The translations under genes were made by a program, and so were the position numbers. Shown here in pieces: positions 9,414 through 21,833 of a stretch of 64,000 nt of DNA; the stretch's first letter is position 1; each line of letters begins with the position of its first letter. The notes below the pieces were generated by a model. It ran no database searches, was not told where the DNA came from, and saw only the letters and a program-made list of their open reading frames with translations. The DNA comes from Amoebophrya sp. A120 (taxonomy: Eukaryota > Sar > Dinophyceae > Syndiniales > Amoebophryaceae). The stretch lies in NCBI GenBank assembly GCA_905178155.1, contig CAJINV010000016.1:1834018-1898017 (forward strand), in the 5' to 3' direction.

Positions 9414-11819
9414 TGTATTTTTAGATAAGTAGATGAAAACACAATCGCCAGGGATTCGATATTTATAAGGTGGAGTTTTTCTTTCTGCACTTCACGACAT
9501 GGACACTTACACATGTGGTTCTAAACTCACAAAACATAAAGATGAATCACCGTGTGCCTGCTCTGAAAATGTTGGCACAGCCGATTCCGGTTCAGAAGCG
9601 TACAGAATGAGAGCGCAAGACAAAGGCAGAACTGGGCTAGGTTGTAAAACCGCTACGAAACACTTACGGGGGCCAAGAAGGTGTTCTAGAAAGATGTGGT
9701 CACCAACATCAGAAGCGCCACCTTCCTTTCCTTCGCGAGGAAAGTGGCCCCGCAAATCAGAACCTATTCCCTGGGAACAAAAATAACGGGCATGCCGGAG
9801 TAAGCGACATTGGAAGTCAATGGACGCCACATTCCGTCGGCTTCTGCTGCAGGGGTAAGTACTCGCGCGAGCTACTCTGTAGCAACTTACGGGCCAACCT
9901 GGAGGCGGCAAGTGCGAACTTTCAAGCTATGCATGCGCACAACCGGAGGAACGAAGGCGGAGGGCGTCGGCGAGCCTGCATGCAAGAGATGCCGCCGAGC
10001 CGTTCAGCGCTGAACCGAAGCCGGCACGCAAGCAATCAAGCACACGCCACCGGCCTCGCCGGGGCACTGGCATAAAAATATCAGGGACCCTCTGGCGCCG
10101 CCCCCTCGTCCGCCCGCGGTCCTGTGGGCCCGCCTACCGGCAACAAGGGCCGCGCGGGACCTCATGCCCAGGGTGGAACGGAAGAACCCGGCCCGCCCGG
10201 CCCGCGCTCTCGTGGCGCGGGGCGGCTTGGGGGCCGAAAATAGGGCGCCAAATTGCGCCAAGTGCGCGGGCCCACGAACGGGGGGCCGGCGCCTTTTGTT
10301 AATTTGCTCGGCGCATCGGCCCGGCGGCGTCGGCACCTAGAGGGCCTGGGTTTCGCAGCCTTCAGCGTTCTCCAACCTCTTTCGATGTTTTGCGAGACGA
10401 AGGGCAAGAGCCGCCAGGCGCTGGGCCCATCGCCCCGCTTGGACGGCCGTAGCCTGGGCAGTTCATTACGCCGCCGGCCCACTCAGTTCTTTGCCAATGG
10501 TGGTCGCTAGCAAGCTAGCGCGAGGGCGCAGAGCGTTCCCAATGCCACACATCAGCCGGCTGTGGTTCGGGCGCCGGTCGTTGCAGTTACAGCTGACGCA
10601 TGAGCTACTCTCTCAGTCTAGTTATAAGAAAGCGGGCGACTTCTCCTCCCGTTCGCCGCGGCTTGCAGTGCGGCGCGCGCCCCCGCAGCAGCGGACGGGC
10701 AACATTCCGCCCCGCCTGCCGCCCGGTAGGACCCCAATCGCCACAGCACTGGCATGCCAAAACGGGGGCGGCTTCGTTCTCTGCCTTTTCGCGCGGGGCC
10801 TCCCTGGCTAAGAGAGCCCGTCGGCGGTCGCCGCGAGCTGCGACGCAATCGCCCGCGTGCCTTCTTCGGCCCAGGCGGCCGCTCGCTGTTCGTAGTGCAG
10901 GAGCGACGTACCACGGCCCTGCCTGCCGCGCTTCACCCGGCTGCAAAACTGACGAGCGCGCTGCCCCGAATGTCAAAACAGAACGCCGCCAGCTGCGAGG
11001 TCGCTGCTAAGGCAGCGGGCCGGCGCGCAAAGAGGCCGGCCCGAAAGGGCGCGCGAGCTGCGGCATTCCCGAACGCGGGGCGACGGTGATGAAAATCGCC
11101 GCGACCGACTCGGCGGCGCTGAGGCTCATGGGGATCCACTCCAGCGCGGGGCAACTAATACCACCCGCGCAATGGATCCGCTCCAGCTGCTCCAGCTTCG
11201 GGCTTTCGACGCCAGAGCCCCGCCCCACAGCTGCCACGACTTTGCTGCACTCGGTCGCTTCCCAAAATAATGCAGAAGTTCCGCGGGACCGGCTCAGCTT
11301 GCCAAGGCCGCCCCGTGGAGAAAGGGGCGGCCTCGGGCACCTTGCCCGAGCAACGCCCGCGGGCCCAGCCACCCGGCGGCCCTTCGACCTGCGACCGCGG
11401 GCAGTTTTCTGATCTATGACGAAAGCCGGCGGGCATGAATATCCATAGATGCGGCCGGATCTTTTTCATCGCGTCGGCCTTGATCGTGTAACTGTCGATG
11501 GATCGCGGGGCTATTCTTTTATTTCGCGAAGAACGAACACAGATCCTCTACTCTTCAAGCAAATTTGAGGTCTCATTAGTAACAGAGATGAAGATTAGTG
11601 CAGCAAATACAAACTCAAATGCGCATGAATGTTCAACTGAGATTCAAGATCGAGAGCCACTTGCGTTGCCGGGTCGATCAATACATCATGCTTGCAATTG
11701 CATTGATGATCTCGGGAAAATTATTATTGTCAACAGCACGCGACAAAAAGCTATATTCATTCTATCCCTGATAGCGACATCATCGCTCGACACGTCACAA
11801 ACCCTTTCAGTATCATTTT
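9414..11819. other. Intergenic region with a GC-rich island (about 9900-11470)
   Basis: Largest gap. From about 9900 to 11470 base composition rises sharply in G+C, opening overlapping frames on both strands with none coding-like and no domain. No terminal inverted repeats, rRNA or tRNA were recognised. The edges return abruptly to ordinary composition. It may be an unknown repeat or an acquired segment. Confidence 0.45.
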
Positions 11820-14800
11820 TCACGCCGTACTCAAGTCCGTCCTCAAACACCCTCCATGCCCCGCAAAGTAGGCATTTTGCCCCGCGTGCCCGAACTCCGC
11901 CGCCGTTTCGCCGAAACCACTCCGCGAGAGCACCACCGCGTTGGCTTCGCTGACTAGATACCAGGACACGAACGCCGGCACAATCCCGTTCAGCCGTTGC
12001 GCGCCCTTGGAGCGGTCTAAATGGGATATTTCGTCCGGATCCAGCATCTTCAACTTGTCTACGCGGAGCAGTTCCTGCACTTCCGGCAGATCCAACACCC
12101 GTTTCGTGTCCGTAGCGAGGTACCAGGCTGGGTTGAGGAACTGCTGTTGCACAGAAGAACTTGTAGTGGTTACTCCCTGAAGATGCTCACCAGCCGGAAC
12201 ACTGCTCCGTGTCGTTGATGATGTGAAACCGCCGAACAACACCTCTTCGACCTTGGTCGCGCAGGCGAAAAAATCCTTCACCAGAGACTGCAGGCCGTGT
12301 CGCGAAGGATCCCACCAATTGCTTTCGTTGCCTGCACGGAAGTGCAGGGCGATGTATGGACGGTAGGCGGCGAAAGACTGCGCCTCTTGAAGATCATATT
12401 CCGCAGGGGGTTCGGGTATTGTTAGTGATGTCGGAACATCATGATCAACTTCTCCCCTATTCGTCGAAGTGGCAGTTATTTCATCCCTAGACAACAGGTA
12501 TTTCCCTATTTTCAGATTGTCCTTTGCGTCTTGGATTTGGTTCTGTAAAAAGAACCCCGGCTGCACCAAGAAATTCCATATCGCCCGGTTCAAAAACGGC
12601 GTCGTCCCGAGCAAGCCCAGCTTTATCGCCTTCTCCCGTAGCTTCCGGTGGCGGAGGAATTGCCCCGTTTCGCGGATGTTGGTCTGGATCAGCAACGTGT
12701 GGGCGCGGTTGTCCATCAGCCAATCTAGCTCCTGGTGAAACCGCAAGTCGTGGCCGTTCACCATCTCCATGCTCGCATCGACGTCGGCCACGCGCCAGTC
12801 GATGTGGTTCGGGGTGAAAAGCAGGTCGAAGGGGACGGGGTTGTCGGAATCGATGAAAAAATCCCGGTCGAGCAGCAACGACAGCACAAACGCATTGACA
12901 ATGCCCTGTGCCCGGTCGCCGTGGCCGCCGCAGAGCGTGTGCGGCGCACAGGTGTAGACCAGGCGGGGGCGGGAGGACGGATGTAGTGGCGCTTCCTCGT
13001 CGTGGTCCGCATAGTTGATGCTCTCGTTCGTACTAACTCCAGCGTCGCTATTTTCTACACCTGGCACCAAGTTTGTGTTGGAAAATCTCGAGCGCCAGAC
13101 GGTGTAGAGGTAGTTCCTATCTTGCTCCGTAGGTTCGAGGGGTTCTTGCACGATTTTCTCGCAAAACCTCGGCAGTTCCACAGCTTCTTCCGGGTGGTGG
13201 GCTTCGGAGGTGTATCAAGTGTAAAAATGTCTGGGTCTGGAAGGATGCAGAGGTTTGTGATGCAGCTTCGGCGTGACCCAGAAGGGCTACCATGCACGTC
13301 CCAGCATCACAGGTTTTATTTAGAAGGTCTCTTAATGCGTAATCCGCATGACAAGGCCCTTCTTTCGGTGGCCAGAAATGTGCAGCCTTTGGCTTCCATG
13401 CATGACAGATTTTTGAGTCATGCGAAATGCGCATCACAAGTTCGCATCCTTCCAGACCCAGACATACTTATTTGCATTTGATAGGGTCAGAACCTCCACG
13501 ATTTCCCGGAGGTCTATCGGTTTTTGGTTTTGATGTTCATCACTACTTTTATCCGCGTCTACAACCCCGGATGTTGAGGCCCCCGTTCCTGTTGCAGTAG
13601 ATCCGTCCTCCTCAGTGTGGTGTTTATGCCACGTTTATCCAAGAAAAAAACTGTGTTAGTGTAAGTCTTTTGGGAAAACAGCATCACAAGTTTGTCTGCC
13701 ATGACAGGACAAACTTGTTATGCGCAGATACAAAGGGAAAACACATAGGAAGCGAGCCGGTCATGCATGTCGAGCATCACAAGTGTAACTGTTTCGCATT
13801 TTCTGCATCACAGATTTACACTTACACAGTTTTTTTCTTGCATAACGTTTCGTCAGTGACGGAGAAATCGAAGGGCGGTTTGTATTCCGTGACCAGAGGC
13901 TCGTCGGGATATTGTACTGAAGAGGAGGACGAAAGTGATACGACCCACTGCCCTTCTCCCGGGAGGGTGAAAATCGTGTCGTTTCGCGTGGAATTGTCTG
14001 CGTCCTCTACCACCGGAATGGGAATCTTCAAAGTCGGTGTTGACTTCATTGTCTCTGTTCCATCCGCTCTGTAGTTGCCCGATGTTGTTGTAGTGTCTCC
14101 TCGCTGTAGTCCTTCTAGTTGTACTGCGTAGTCGCAGAACCAGATGTTTTCATACCCCAGTTCTGCGCCTAACCGCGCCGCAATGCTCCTGGCGTCCAGA
14201 GAGCCGTGCTGCTTCCGCCAGATGAGCTCGTCGAGTTGTGGTTTTCTAAGCCACTTTTTGGTCTGTTTCGTCTCGTCAATGTAGGAGTAAAAGCCCTCCC
14301 GCAGGCGCGGTTTTCGGAGAATCGTGGGCATGTTCGTCATGGCCTCCTCCTCCGATTTCGTACTTTGCGATTTTTGCGGGTCAGTGTTTTGGCTGCCGTT
14401 CGTAGTAGTCTCTGCTTCTTGATCGTTCTTCTGTGCAGCATCTTCTTCGGCTGTGGAATGATCCTCTGCTTTGGTTTCATCTTCAGAAGCCCTCGCTGCT
14501 TGTTCATCTCCAACAGCGCCGTCAACCTCTCCTTGTTTTTCGTCTCCTGTTGCTGCGCCACCAGTTCCCCCCGCACCCTGCTCCTCCTCTTCAACCTCTT
14601 TAAAAAACTGTATTTTCTGCGGCGAAACGAAATCAGACAGAGACAATGCGCCGAATTTGTCCGGTGCGTAGTTGTGCCTCGGCTGCGGCTTGGACCAATC
14701 TTCTAACAGAACCACTTTCGCCAACCCCGAGACGTCAAACCCGCTGTTCAGCTCGGTCGCGTCGGCGGCGAGCAACGGGGCGTTCTCGTTCTTCTCGCTA

Positions 14801-17792
14801 ATTCTCACGACTATCAGCCTTCCCTCGTCTGGTTTCCGATCGGTTTTCGACGATTTCAAAAATGCGTCGCTTTGCATCAGAAACTCCGATTTTTCGTTAA
14901 AAGCTTCAATGTCCTCCTCGGCCGTGCGCGTCGGCGGGATGTCGTATAACTCGGGCGCCGAATATTCTTCGTCACTACTTGAGGACTCTGCTATCTTTCT
15001 CTGCTCCTGCTCGTGTCTACTGCTTTCCACAAGAACCGCGGCACGGATATTATCAGTACTTCTTCTATCGCTTCTTGTAGTTTCATCATACACCTTCCGC
15101 ACTACCTCCTTGCACAAGTCAGTTCCTCCGCTCTGTGGGAAGAGGCGTTATCAAATGTACTTAAAAATGTCTGGGTCTGGAAGAGTTGTTATGTAGATTT
15201 TACATGACACATGACGTCTGTAATGCATAACCTGGCATCACAGATTTTCAGCGGGCTTGCTGATGCCTATCCCGCATGAGAAATACCCTCTCTATGTGGC
15301 ACAAAGTGGACCCCTCTTGCTGGTTATGCAACACAGATCTTTTTGGAATCCAAAAACAGCATCACAAGTTGCAATGTTCCAGACCCAGACATTTTTGCAA
15401 TCCATAGGCGTCGCAGTAGCGCGGTTTTGCCGACCATTGGGTCCTCCTGGATATGATCCTTTTCTGCTGCTACTTGTTGTGCTTGTGCCGAGCCCATACT
15501 AATTACCCCTGTTGGCCCCCCGGATGAAGCAGAGCTTCTGGCGCCACTTTGTTGTAGATCCGCCGCAATAGTCAAAAACTCTGCCAAATCGCAGTCCTCG
15601 TTGCTACTCTTACAGTCCTGAACCGCGTCGGCGCTGCAGAGCTCTTCCTGCAGCTCCTCGACGTACGGAACAGCGAGAGCACCAACAGCAGCGGTGGAAT
15701 GTTTTTCATCCTCCTGAAGATAATTTTTCTTCCTGCTCAACACCTCATAAGCCCGGGGCGAGATCTGCAAAAATTTCTTCGCCGATACGGTCACGTCAGC
15801 GCCACTGACGCGGAGCAGCACTTCCAATTGGTGCAAACTCTTTTGCGAAAACACGCCAAACACGTAGGCTAATCGGTCGAGCCACAGTTGAAAACGGGTG
15901 ATGAAGTGGATTCCGCTGCTGGTCTGGTCGTCCACAAGAAACGGACTGACTAATGCGTACAGGAAGGCTTTCCTTGGCACCGCGTTTTCATACTGCAACA
16001 GCTCGCCGGAGTGCAGGGAGAGGAAGTAACCCAGGAAACAGTTCTGGCCAGCTTCTTGGACAGCCTCGCGGTCTTTTGACCGGAGCCAATGCTTCAGCTC
16101 CAGCAGCTGGATAAACGCCTGCTGGAGGATCTGGACGATAGACGTTTCATGGGTTGACCCCTGCTCGACGTTATTTGTTGCGCCGGTGTCCGAACCAACA
16201 GTCCTTTCTACAACTGCTGGCGCCAGGTTCGCCACCATCTGTTCCAACTCATGAAGCGGAATCGCTTCTACGCCGGTCGCGTCGGGAACTGGGTGGAGCA
16301 ACTTTGCGTACTTGTTCTGTTGGGCTCTTTCTTGTCGTTCTGCATCAGAAATTATAGTACTGCTCCTCCTACTGTCCGCGACGAGAAAGCACTGGTGACA
16401 ATACACACTCTCCGCAAACTATCGCAAGAAAAAACTGCTTCACTGTGAACTTGTGATGCAGAAAATGGAACACAGAACGATTTGTCTTGCTACACCTGCA
16501 AGACATTGGATTTTTAAGCGTATTTTTCCTTGGGAAATGCGCATGGCAAATTTTCTGTGTCATGCGTAGCAAACTTGTGATGCGGTTCTTGCAAAATCAT
16601 CACAGTGAAACAGTTTTTTCGTGAGATACAAACCGCTCTACTGCGTTCAACGCCGCTTCCAAAACCTTCGCCGCCTCGCGCGCCGCGTCTCTCCGTGCGG
16701 AGGCGATGGACACACGCTTCAGCTGACAAAGCTTCTCTTGCTGATAAACGCCTATTTCTTCATCACTTTCTTCAAACTTTCCAAAATACGCATGAATCTG
16801 CTCTTCCGTGGAATCTAACAAAACTTCCGCATCTTTCAAAAAGGTCTCCGTGTCCGGGATTAGTCTTTATCAAATGCAAACATGTCTGGGTCTGGAAGAG
16901 TGCGCGTTTTGTGATGCAGTTTTTCCCTGACCCATGAGGTCTGGAATGCAGGACCTGGCATGACAGATTCTGTGTGATCTCTATCATGCCTATCCTGCAT
17001 GAGAAACTCCCTCCCAACTTGGTCAAAAGTGGACGACTTTTGGTAATCATGCAACACAAATTTTTGGATGATTTAGATTTAGCATGGCAAATTGCATTTG
17101 TCCAGTCCCAGCTATATCTGCAACGCATAGTCTTCGCTTCAAATCCAGGACCGACTCGGTCATAGACTTCATGACGCGCACCGCTTCCATATCAAATGCA
17201 AAAATGTCTGGGTCTGGAGACTTGTGATGCTGGGTGGCGTATCATGAGGAGGCCACAAGTGCTGGCTCAGCATGACAAGTTTCCGCGCTTCTTGGTGTTG
17301 CCTATTCTGCATGACAAACTGCGTTTCTGCATGACAGAAAAATTGGGATCTTGGGTAATGTGCATGACAAATTTAAGAGTCATGTGAGACAAGCATGACA
17401 AACTTGCATTCTTCCAGACCCAGACACTTTTACATTTGATATTCCAGGTTGCAGCACGAGTCCCCGGATTCCGTGAAAAACTTCTTCCTCCCGGATCCGT
17501 CGGCTTTTTCGTCTCTTCCGCATTGCGGTAAGTACTGGATCACGCTCTTCGCTTCTTCGCGCGGCAAAAGGTCCTTCTCCTCGCAGCCGAGGTCCAAGCG
17601 GAGAACCTGCTGTGGGCCATGCTCAGGGGGCGGGGCAGACAAATTTTCTATCTCCGTTGCACGAACGATCTCATGACTGGTGCTGGAAGCAAGTAGGAAT
17701 AAGAGCGGATGTTGCAACAGCGTCCGCAACTGCAGCAACAGTCTTCGAAAGCGAACACGATCCATCATGGGAAAGGACGTTGTCGAAGTCAA
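11820..17792 (-). CDS. Fucosyltransferase-like protein with long N-terminal region
   Basis: Seven exons: 17792-17442, 17184-17130, 16862-16629, 16414-15407, 15143-13845, 13630-13484 and 13207-11820. They sum to 4482 nt, 1493 residues plus stop; all six introns are introners. A signal anchor lies at the start (RRLLLQLRTLLQHPLLFLLA), with a second Met pair nine residues in. The N-terminal two thirds are acidic and not recognised. The last exon carries a glycosyltransferase-like domain: LCGGHGDRAQGIVNAFVLSL (about residue 1120), HFRAGNESNWWDP (about 1330) and LSRSGFGETAAEFG (about 1460), resembling the GDR/GNR and SGFG motifs of fucosyltransferase-type folds. Likely a Golgi type II enzyme; donor and acceptor cannot be told. 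Frame is restored at every junction, for example AVERF joined to AESVYCHQC. Confidence 0.72.
13213..13483. mobile_element. Introner, family A (subgroup A4)
   Basis: 271 bp, TAT to ATA; flanks AGGTG and GGGTC agree at only 3/5. Removal joins EVLT to PEAHHPEEA in frame between exons 6 and 7 of the fucosyltransferase-like gene. Confidence 0.85.
13636..13844. mobile_element. Introner, family B
   Basis: 209 bp; ends TATCCAAGAAAAAAACTGTG and inverse; exact duplication ACGTT. Separates exons 5 and 6 of the fucosyltransferase-like gene. Confidence 0.92.
15149..15406. mobile_element. Introner, family A (subgroup A1)
   Basis: 258 bp, TAT to ATA, exact duplication GGCGT. Between exons 4 and 5 of the fucosyltransferase-like gene. 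Confidence 0.92.
16420..16628. mobile_element. Introner, family B
   Basis: 209 bp; ends TATCGCAAGAAAAAACTGCT and inverse; exact duplication CAAAC. Removal yields AVERF-AESVY across exons 3 and 4. Confidence 0.92.
16868..17129. mobile_element. Introner, family A (subgroup A3)
   Basis: 262 bp, TAT to ATA, exact duplication GTCTT. Without removal the frame meets a stop at the element end; removal gives LKRR-LIPDTETF. Confidence 0.92.
17190..17441. mobile_element. Introner, family A (subgroup A2)
   Basis: 252 bp, TAT to ATA, exact duplication TTCCA. Between exons 1 and 2; no offset within the duplication gives GT-AG ends on the transcript strand. Confidence 0.92.
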
Positions 17793-18874
17793 AAAGAATC
17801 TATCAAAATGGCATTTAAATCTAGTTCATCGATTGCGTGCAACCAAGGCACTACAAATGATAAGTAAACATGGATCTACTTAGACTTAGTGAGTGATTGT
17901 GATGCGCTGGTGGGCCGAGAAAGAATAAAAATGTAGGCATGTAAACAATTCTCAGATTCAGTAGCAAGTGTGTGCCAACAGGAGGTCATGAGCTGGATCT
18001 TTTCAGATCGTGCTCTTTGAAAAACAAAGAGTTTGTGCTGCAAAGCGCACAATTCGAAGAACATGCTCCAGATGAAACAAGCGAGGTGGAAAATAAAACA
18101 CAAAAGACCAGTATAGCTGGTAGACCGAAAAAATGAGACGAAAGAGGTTCTCGCACGTAAAAAAATCCACTTGCAATAGGTTGACAGATCGTCCGCTGGG
18201 TGGAATGAGTTCTGCTTCTGGACACGACAAAACAGACAACTTCACACGACCGAAGCACGAAAAATCGCAAAACTCGTGAGATTCATCGTCCTCTCAAGAG
18301 AAAATACCATCACAAACACGCTCGATGAGCACTGCTTTTATTTGTCGTGGTCCAGCGCTTGGTGTAATATCACCATCAACACAGTGATTCTAGGTGGGTT
18401 GGCTATTTGCTCACTTTCGTCGACGTGTCTGCTTCATACCTTATTATTTCTATCTGGGGGGGAGTAAAACGTTCTCAACAAAGTACCGCTGGTGCAGTTG
18501 TAGATTCCTTGTTTAATATTGTACTATTCGTGAGGCTGAGGACTCTCTTGACATTCATAAAAACTTTTCGGTAGGTCGAGAATCTATGCTTCGATTCGGA
18601 TTCACGACAAAAGACAGATTTTCGGAGGACTGAGTTGAGTAAGGCAATTGAGTACTCATCAGGGAAGATGTAGTAGTAGTTGTGAGAAATAAACGTACTG
18701 ACGCTATAGTACAACGATAATGAAGAATGTTGGGTACAACTTGACTTGAAGAATTTGGATTTGACCCCTTTGACTTTCTAGACGATCGACAGAACAACTC
18801 CGAAAAAAATGATTTAGATTTTGTTCCATCCCAACGACCACGACCCCGTGGTCCTCTCACCACCCTCTCCCATA
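17793..18874. other. Intergenic, no gene seen
   Basis: About 1.1 kb between the fucosyltransferase-like gene and the Cys-rich membrane protein gene. AT-richer than the genes; short open stretches only; no introner. Confidence 0.6.
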
Positions 18875-20508
18875 CTACCCAGCCATTTTTCCCTTTTTCA
18901 TGCCCTTCGCGCGCCGCATCTGCTCCCAGGTCGGGTTGTACTGATATTGCAGATAGCCCCCCATGGCAAACTGCCTGTCCCGGCGCTGCTTTTTGTTATC
19001 AAATGTAAAAATGTCTGGGTCTGGAAGAATGCATGTTTGTCATGCTTGTCGGGCATGACTCTTAAATCTGTCATGCACATTGCCCAAGAGACGTTCTTTT
19101 CTGTCATGCGGAGACCACGCAGTTTGTCATGCATAATAGGCAACACCTACAAGCTCCGAAATTTGTCATGCTGAGCCAGCACTTGTGGCCTCCTCATGCT
19201 ACGCCACTCAGCATCACAAGATTCCAGACCCAGACATTTTTACATTTGATATTTGTTGTAGACGTACCACAAAAGGTAGAGCAGCACCAGCGGGATAGCC
19301 ACGTACACCAGGAAGTCGACCAATCCAAAACCCTCCTTGTCCAGGTCCGGAAAGATCCAAAAGAAGGTACTATCGTCGTCCGAAGCCGTACTGTCGGAGC
19401 CGGAGCCATTCGACATCGACTCCTCCTCCGGCACTGTGCATTTGTGAAACTTGTGCTGCTTCAACGTGGGGTTCGCTTCGTCATTTTCGCTCAGCGCAAA
19501 ATAGGCCGCCACCTCTATCTTCCGATATAGTGTCGGGACCTCGTAAATCAAAGTGCACACCCCAGGTGCTGACCCACCATCGAAATTCTCCCGAGTGGCG
19601 AACATGTCGCAGCCGAACGCAATGCACTCCGCTTCACACCTCGACTCCAGTTGGTCACTCCTCAGGTTCATGACCCGGTACATCGGCTGAAATCGCTGAA
19701 ATCCGAGGGTCGCGGTTTCTGTCCCGGTGCAGTCCAGGATATAGTTTGTGAGGTCCCGGGGCGATTGGTCGTCTGCCCCGCCTAGTCGCACTCCGCTGTC
19801 GCTGCACTTCGTCGTCACTTGATCCCGTAGGCTTTTGCTGTAGGAGCAGGTCTTCGGCATCGAGCCTCTGATCGCACACTGGTAGGGGTCATGGTACTCA
19901 CTGTACCACGCATTTTGGAACTTATTCGACACCACGGGGTTAATTCCTTTCGTAGTCGCGTAGACCAGATACCCCGCGGCGAGCTTTTGCGACTTGACGC
20001 CACACGTTTTGTGTGGCGTCGCCTGGACAAGAAGGCAGTGCCGTTCCGCCTGCAGGCCGCTCTCGCCCATGTGAGACGCGAAGACGGAGCAGGTTTTCGC
20101 ATTTGCACACAGCTCCTGGCACCGTTGCGTCAAATAGTACCGGTCCGGATCCTGCAAAGTCGCGCCAATATACGGCAGAACGGTCTTCACGTGCCGCACC
20201 TCGCACCAGTCCGTTGCGGCGGAAAAGTTCTCGCAGCTTCTTACTGGGTGGACCGCACCATTGACAGTGCTGTCAGCGGAAAAAACAGGAACCTCTGCGA
20301 GGTGCTCGCATCCTGCGAATTTTGTGGCCCCGTCTTCCATGCCAACGTCCAGGACGAAGGAGATGGTACCATCACTGCACTTGCTGGCGAGACAAAAGTC
20401 GATCCGTTGCAGATTCTGTCCCAGGAGCAGCAGTGCCGTACTAGTTGACCCCGATAAAAAGCTGCAGCCCCTTCTTCGGGGAATAAGACTGGTAGGCAGG
20501 AGCTTCAT
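18875..20508 (-). CDS. Cys-rich type I membrane protein
   Basis: Exons 20508-19252 and 18991-18875, 457 residues, joined across one introner at YVYNK-KQRRDR. Not assigned to a family. The N-terminus is moderately hydrophobic (TALLLLGQNL). The ectodomain has many spaced Cys in patterns such as RCQELCANAKTCSVFASH and RCEAECIAFGCDMFATR, which resemble PAN/Apple-type modules. A Ser/Asp-rich linker precedes one C-terminal transmembrane segment (VDFLVYVAIPLVLLYLLWYV). The second exon encodes a short basic tail ending MKKGKMAG before TAG. Most likely a surface or endomembrane protein with a lumenal binding region; the ligand is unknown. Confidence 0.72.
18997..19251. mobile_element. Introner, family A (subgroup A2, inverted)
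   Basis: 255 bp, TAT to ATA, exact duplication TTTGT. Its interior is the reverse complement of the elements at 17190 and 61426, yet it sits in a gene of the same strand. It separates the transmembrane exon from the tail exon. Confidence 0.93.
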
Positions 20509-21833
20509 GCAGTTCTTGTTGGCGCCGAGGCTTTATTCCTACAGATAAAGCGACTGCTGCTGTTCTTTTGACAAGATAGTAGAATTTTTAGCCTTCTGCT
20601 ACTTATATACTTGCTTTGGGACGAACAGGATGAAAAAAGATGGAAGAAAAATTGATCGCGGGATAAAACTTAGGCGGTGTTTAGGTTGGAGGTCCTGGTG
20701 TGATGTCTGTGTTGCATTCTTGCATTGTGCGAACTTTTTAAACCCGGATGTGACTAGGATTAACCATAAGTCATAGTTCATCTTTCGATTATTTATCATC
20801 GATTAGTACATTGCCAATACTTACTTACTGTTCTTGTGCTCCTCCTGTTGTACTTTTTGTTCTCTTGGAATGTAAGTTATCTCCATTGTCCTGAACGACA
20901 GTACGAGGAAGAGGAAGAACTACCGTGTAAAGAACGACGATTTAGTGCTAGGCAACTTGTCCTCGCTGTGGAACGAAATACCATTACGAACAGAACATGA
21001 ACGATAACCGATAAACGAGTACACAGACCGAAAAAAGATGATGGAGATGAGAACGAACGACAAAGATGGAGATGAGACCGAGAAAAGATCCTGTTTTGAT
21101 GAGAAGGAACGACCGAGGAGGAGGATGGATGTTGCTAGTCCATTAAAAATGGTGTCAATATTTATATACCGAAATTTGCGTGCCTGTTCCTTCTTTCCAA
21201 GCACTGCAGCTACGAAGTGCTTTTCATTCTACTGCGCAGTGGACGATCACAGAGCGAGGATGAACACCAGGTGGATGTTGCCTTCCGCACCGCGACCGAT
21301 AGAAAGACACTCACTCGCTGGAAGTGCGTTCTGTTCTTGATGTGACATCATTTGGCACAGTAAAACTACTTCGTCTAGCTTTCTTTGAAACCCCTGCGAT
21401 CTTGAAGCAGGAGATGTAAAGTGTAGTGATGTAGATGTTGCAACATGTACCTTCAGCCAGATCTTGTTTTCCGCCCTCCTTGATGTATAGGAAGTTCCTA
21501 GGGCAGCTGTGGAGCTTCCTTCGTATGGCATCGCACAGCAGAAGTGCTGCGGTCCCCCTGGCTACGCTTGTTTCCTCGCAACGGGGCTTACTTCGTATTT
21601 TCCCGGCAAGCTCTATCAACTGCAAAATTCGATCTGGGTCTGGAACATTTCTGAGCAGCTTCGATTATGTTCGTAGTGGCGCGAGCTTTTGTCTTTCGTG
21701 CGATATCAACCCCTTCGCGCTTTGTGTTTGTCAGGCTTCGGCGTCGCACCGTATAGCGTACTGCAGTGTTTTAGAGGTTCGTGGTCTATGACTATGCATA
21801 TATCACTAGGTCGACGTGTGGCATGATCACAAC
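20509..21833. other. Intergenic, one decayed introner end
   Basis: No gene supported. Near 21614 a family A terminus is recognisable (see separate entry). The rest has short open stretches only. Confidence 0.6.
21614..21650. mobile_element. Truncated family A introner end
   Basis: TATCAACTGCAAAA, then ATCTGGGTCTGGAA, is one family A end. No matching inverse end or duplication was found nearby. It is the only recognisable introner piece in intergenic DNA here. Confidence 0.6.

Noticed and set aside
10600-11412. Several overlapping 100-136-codon frames on both strands in the GC-rich island
   Set aside because: High G+C removes stop codons by chance; none has a domain, signal or consistent codon use.
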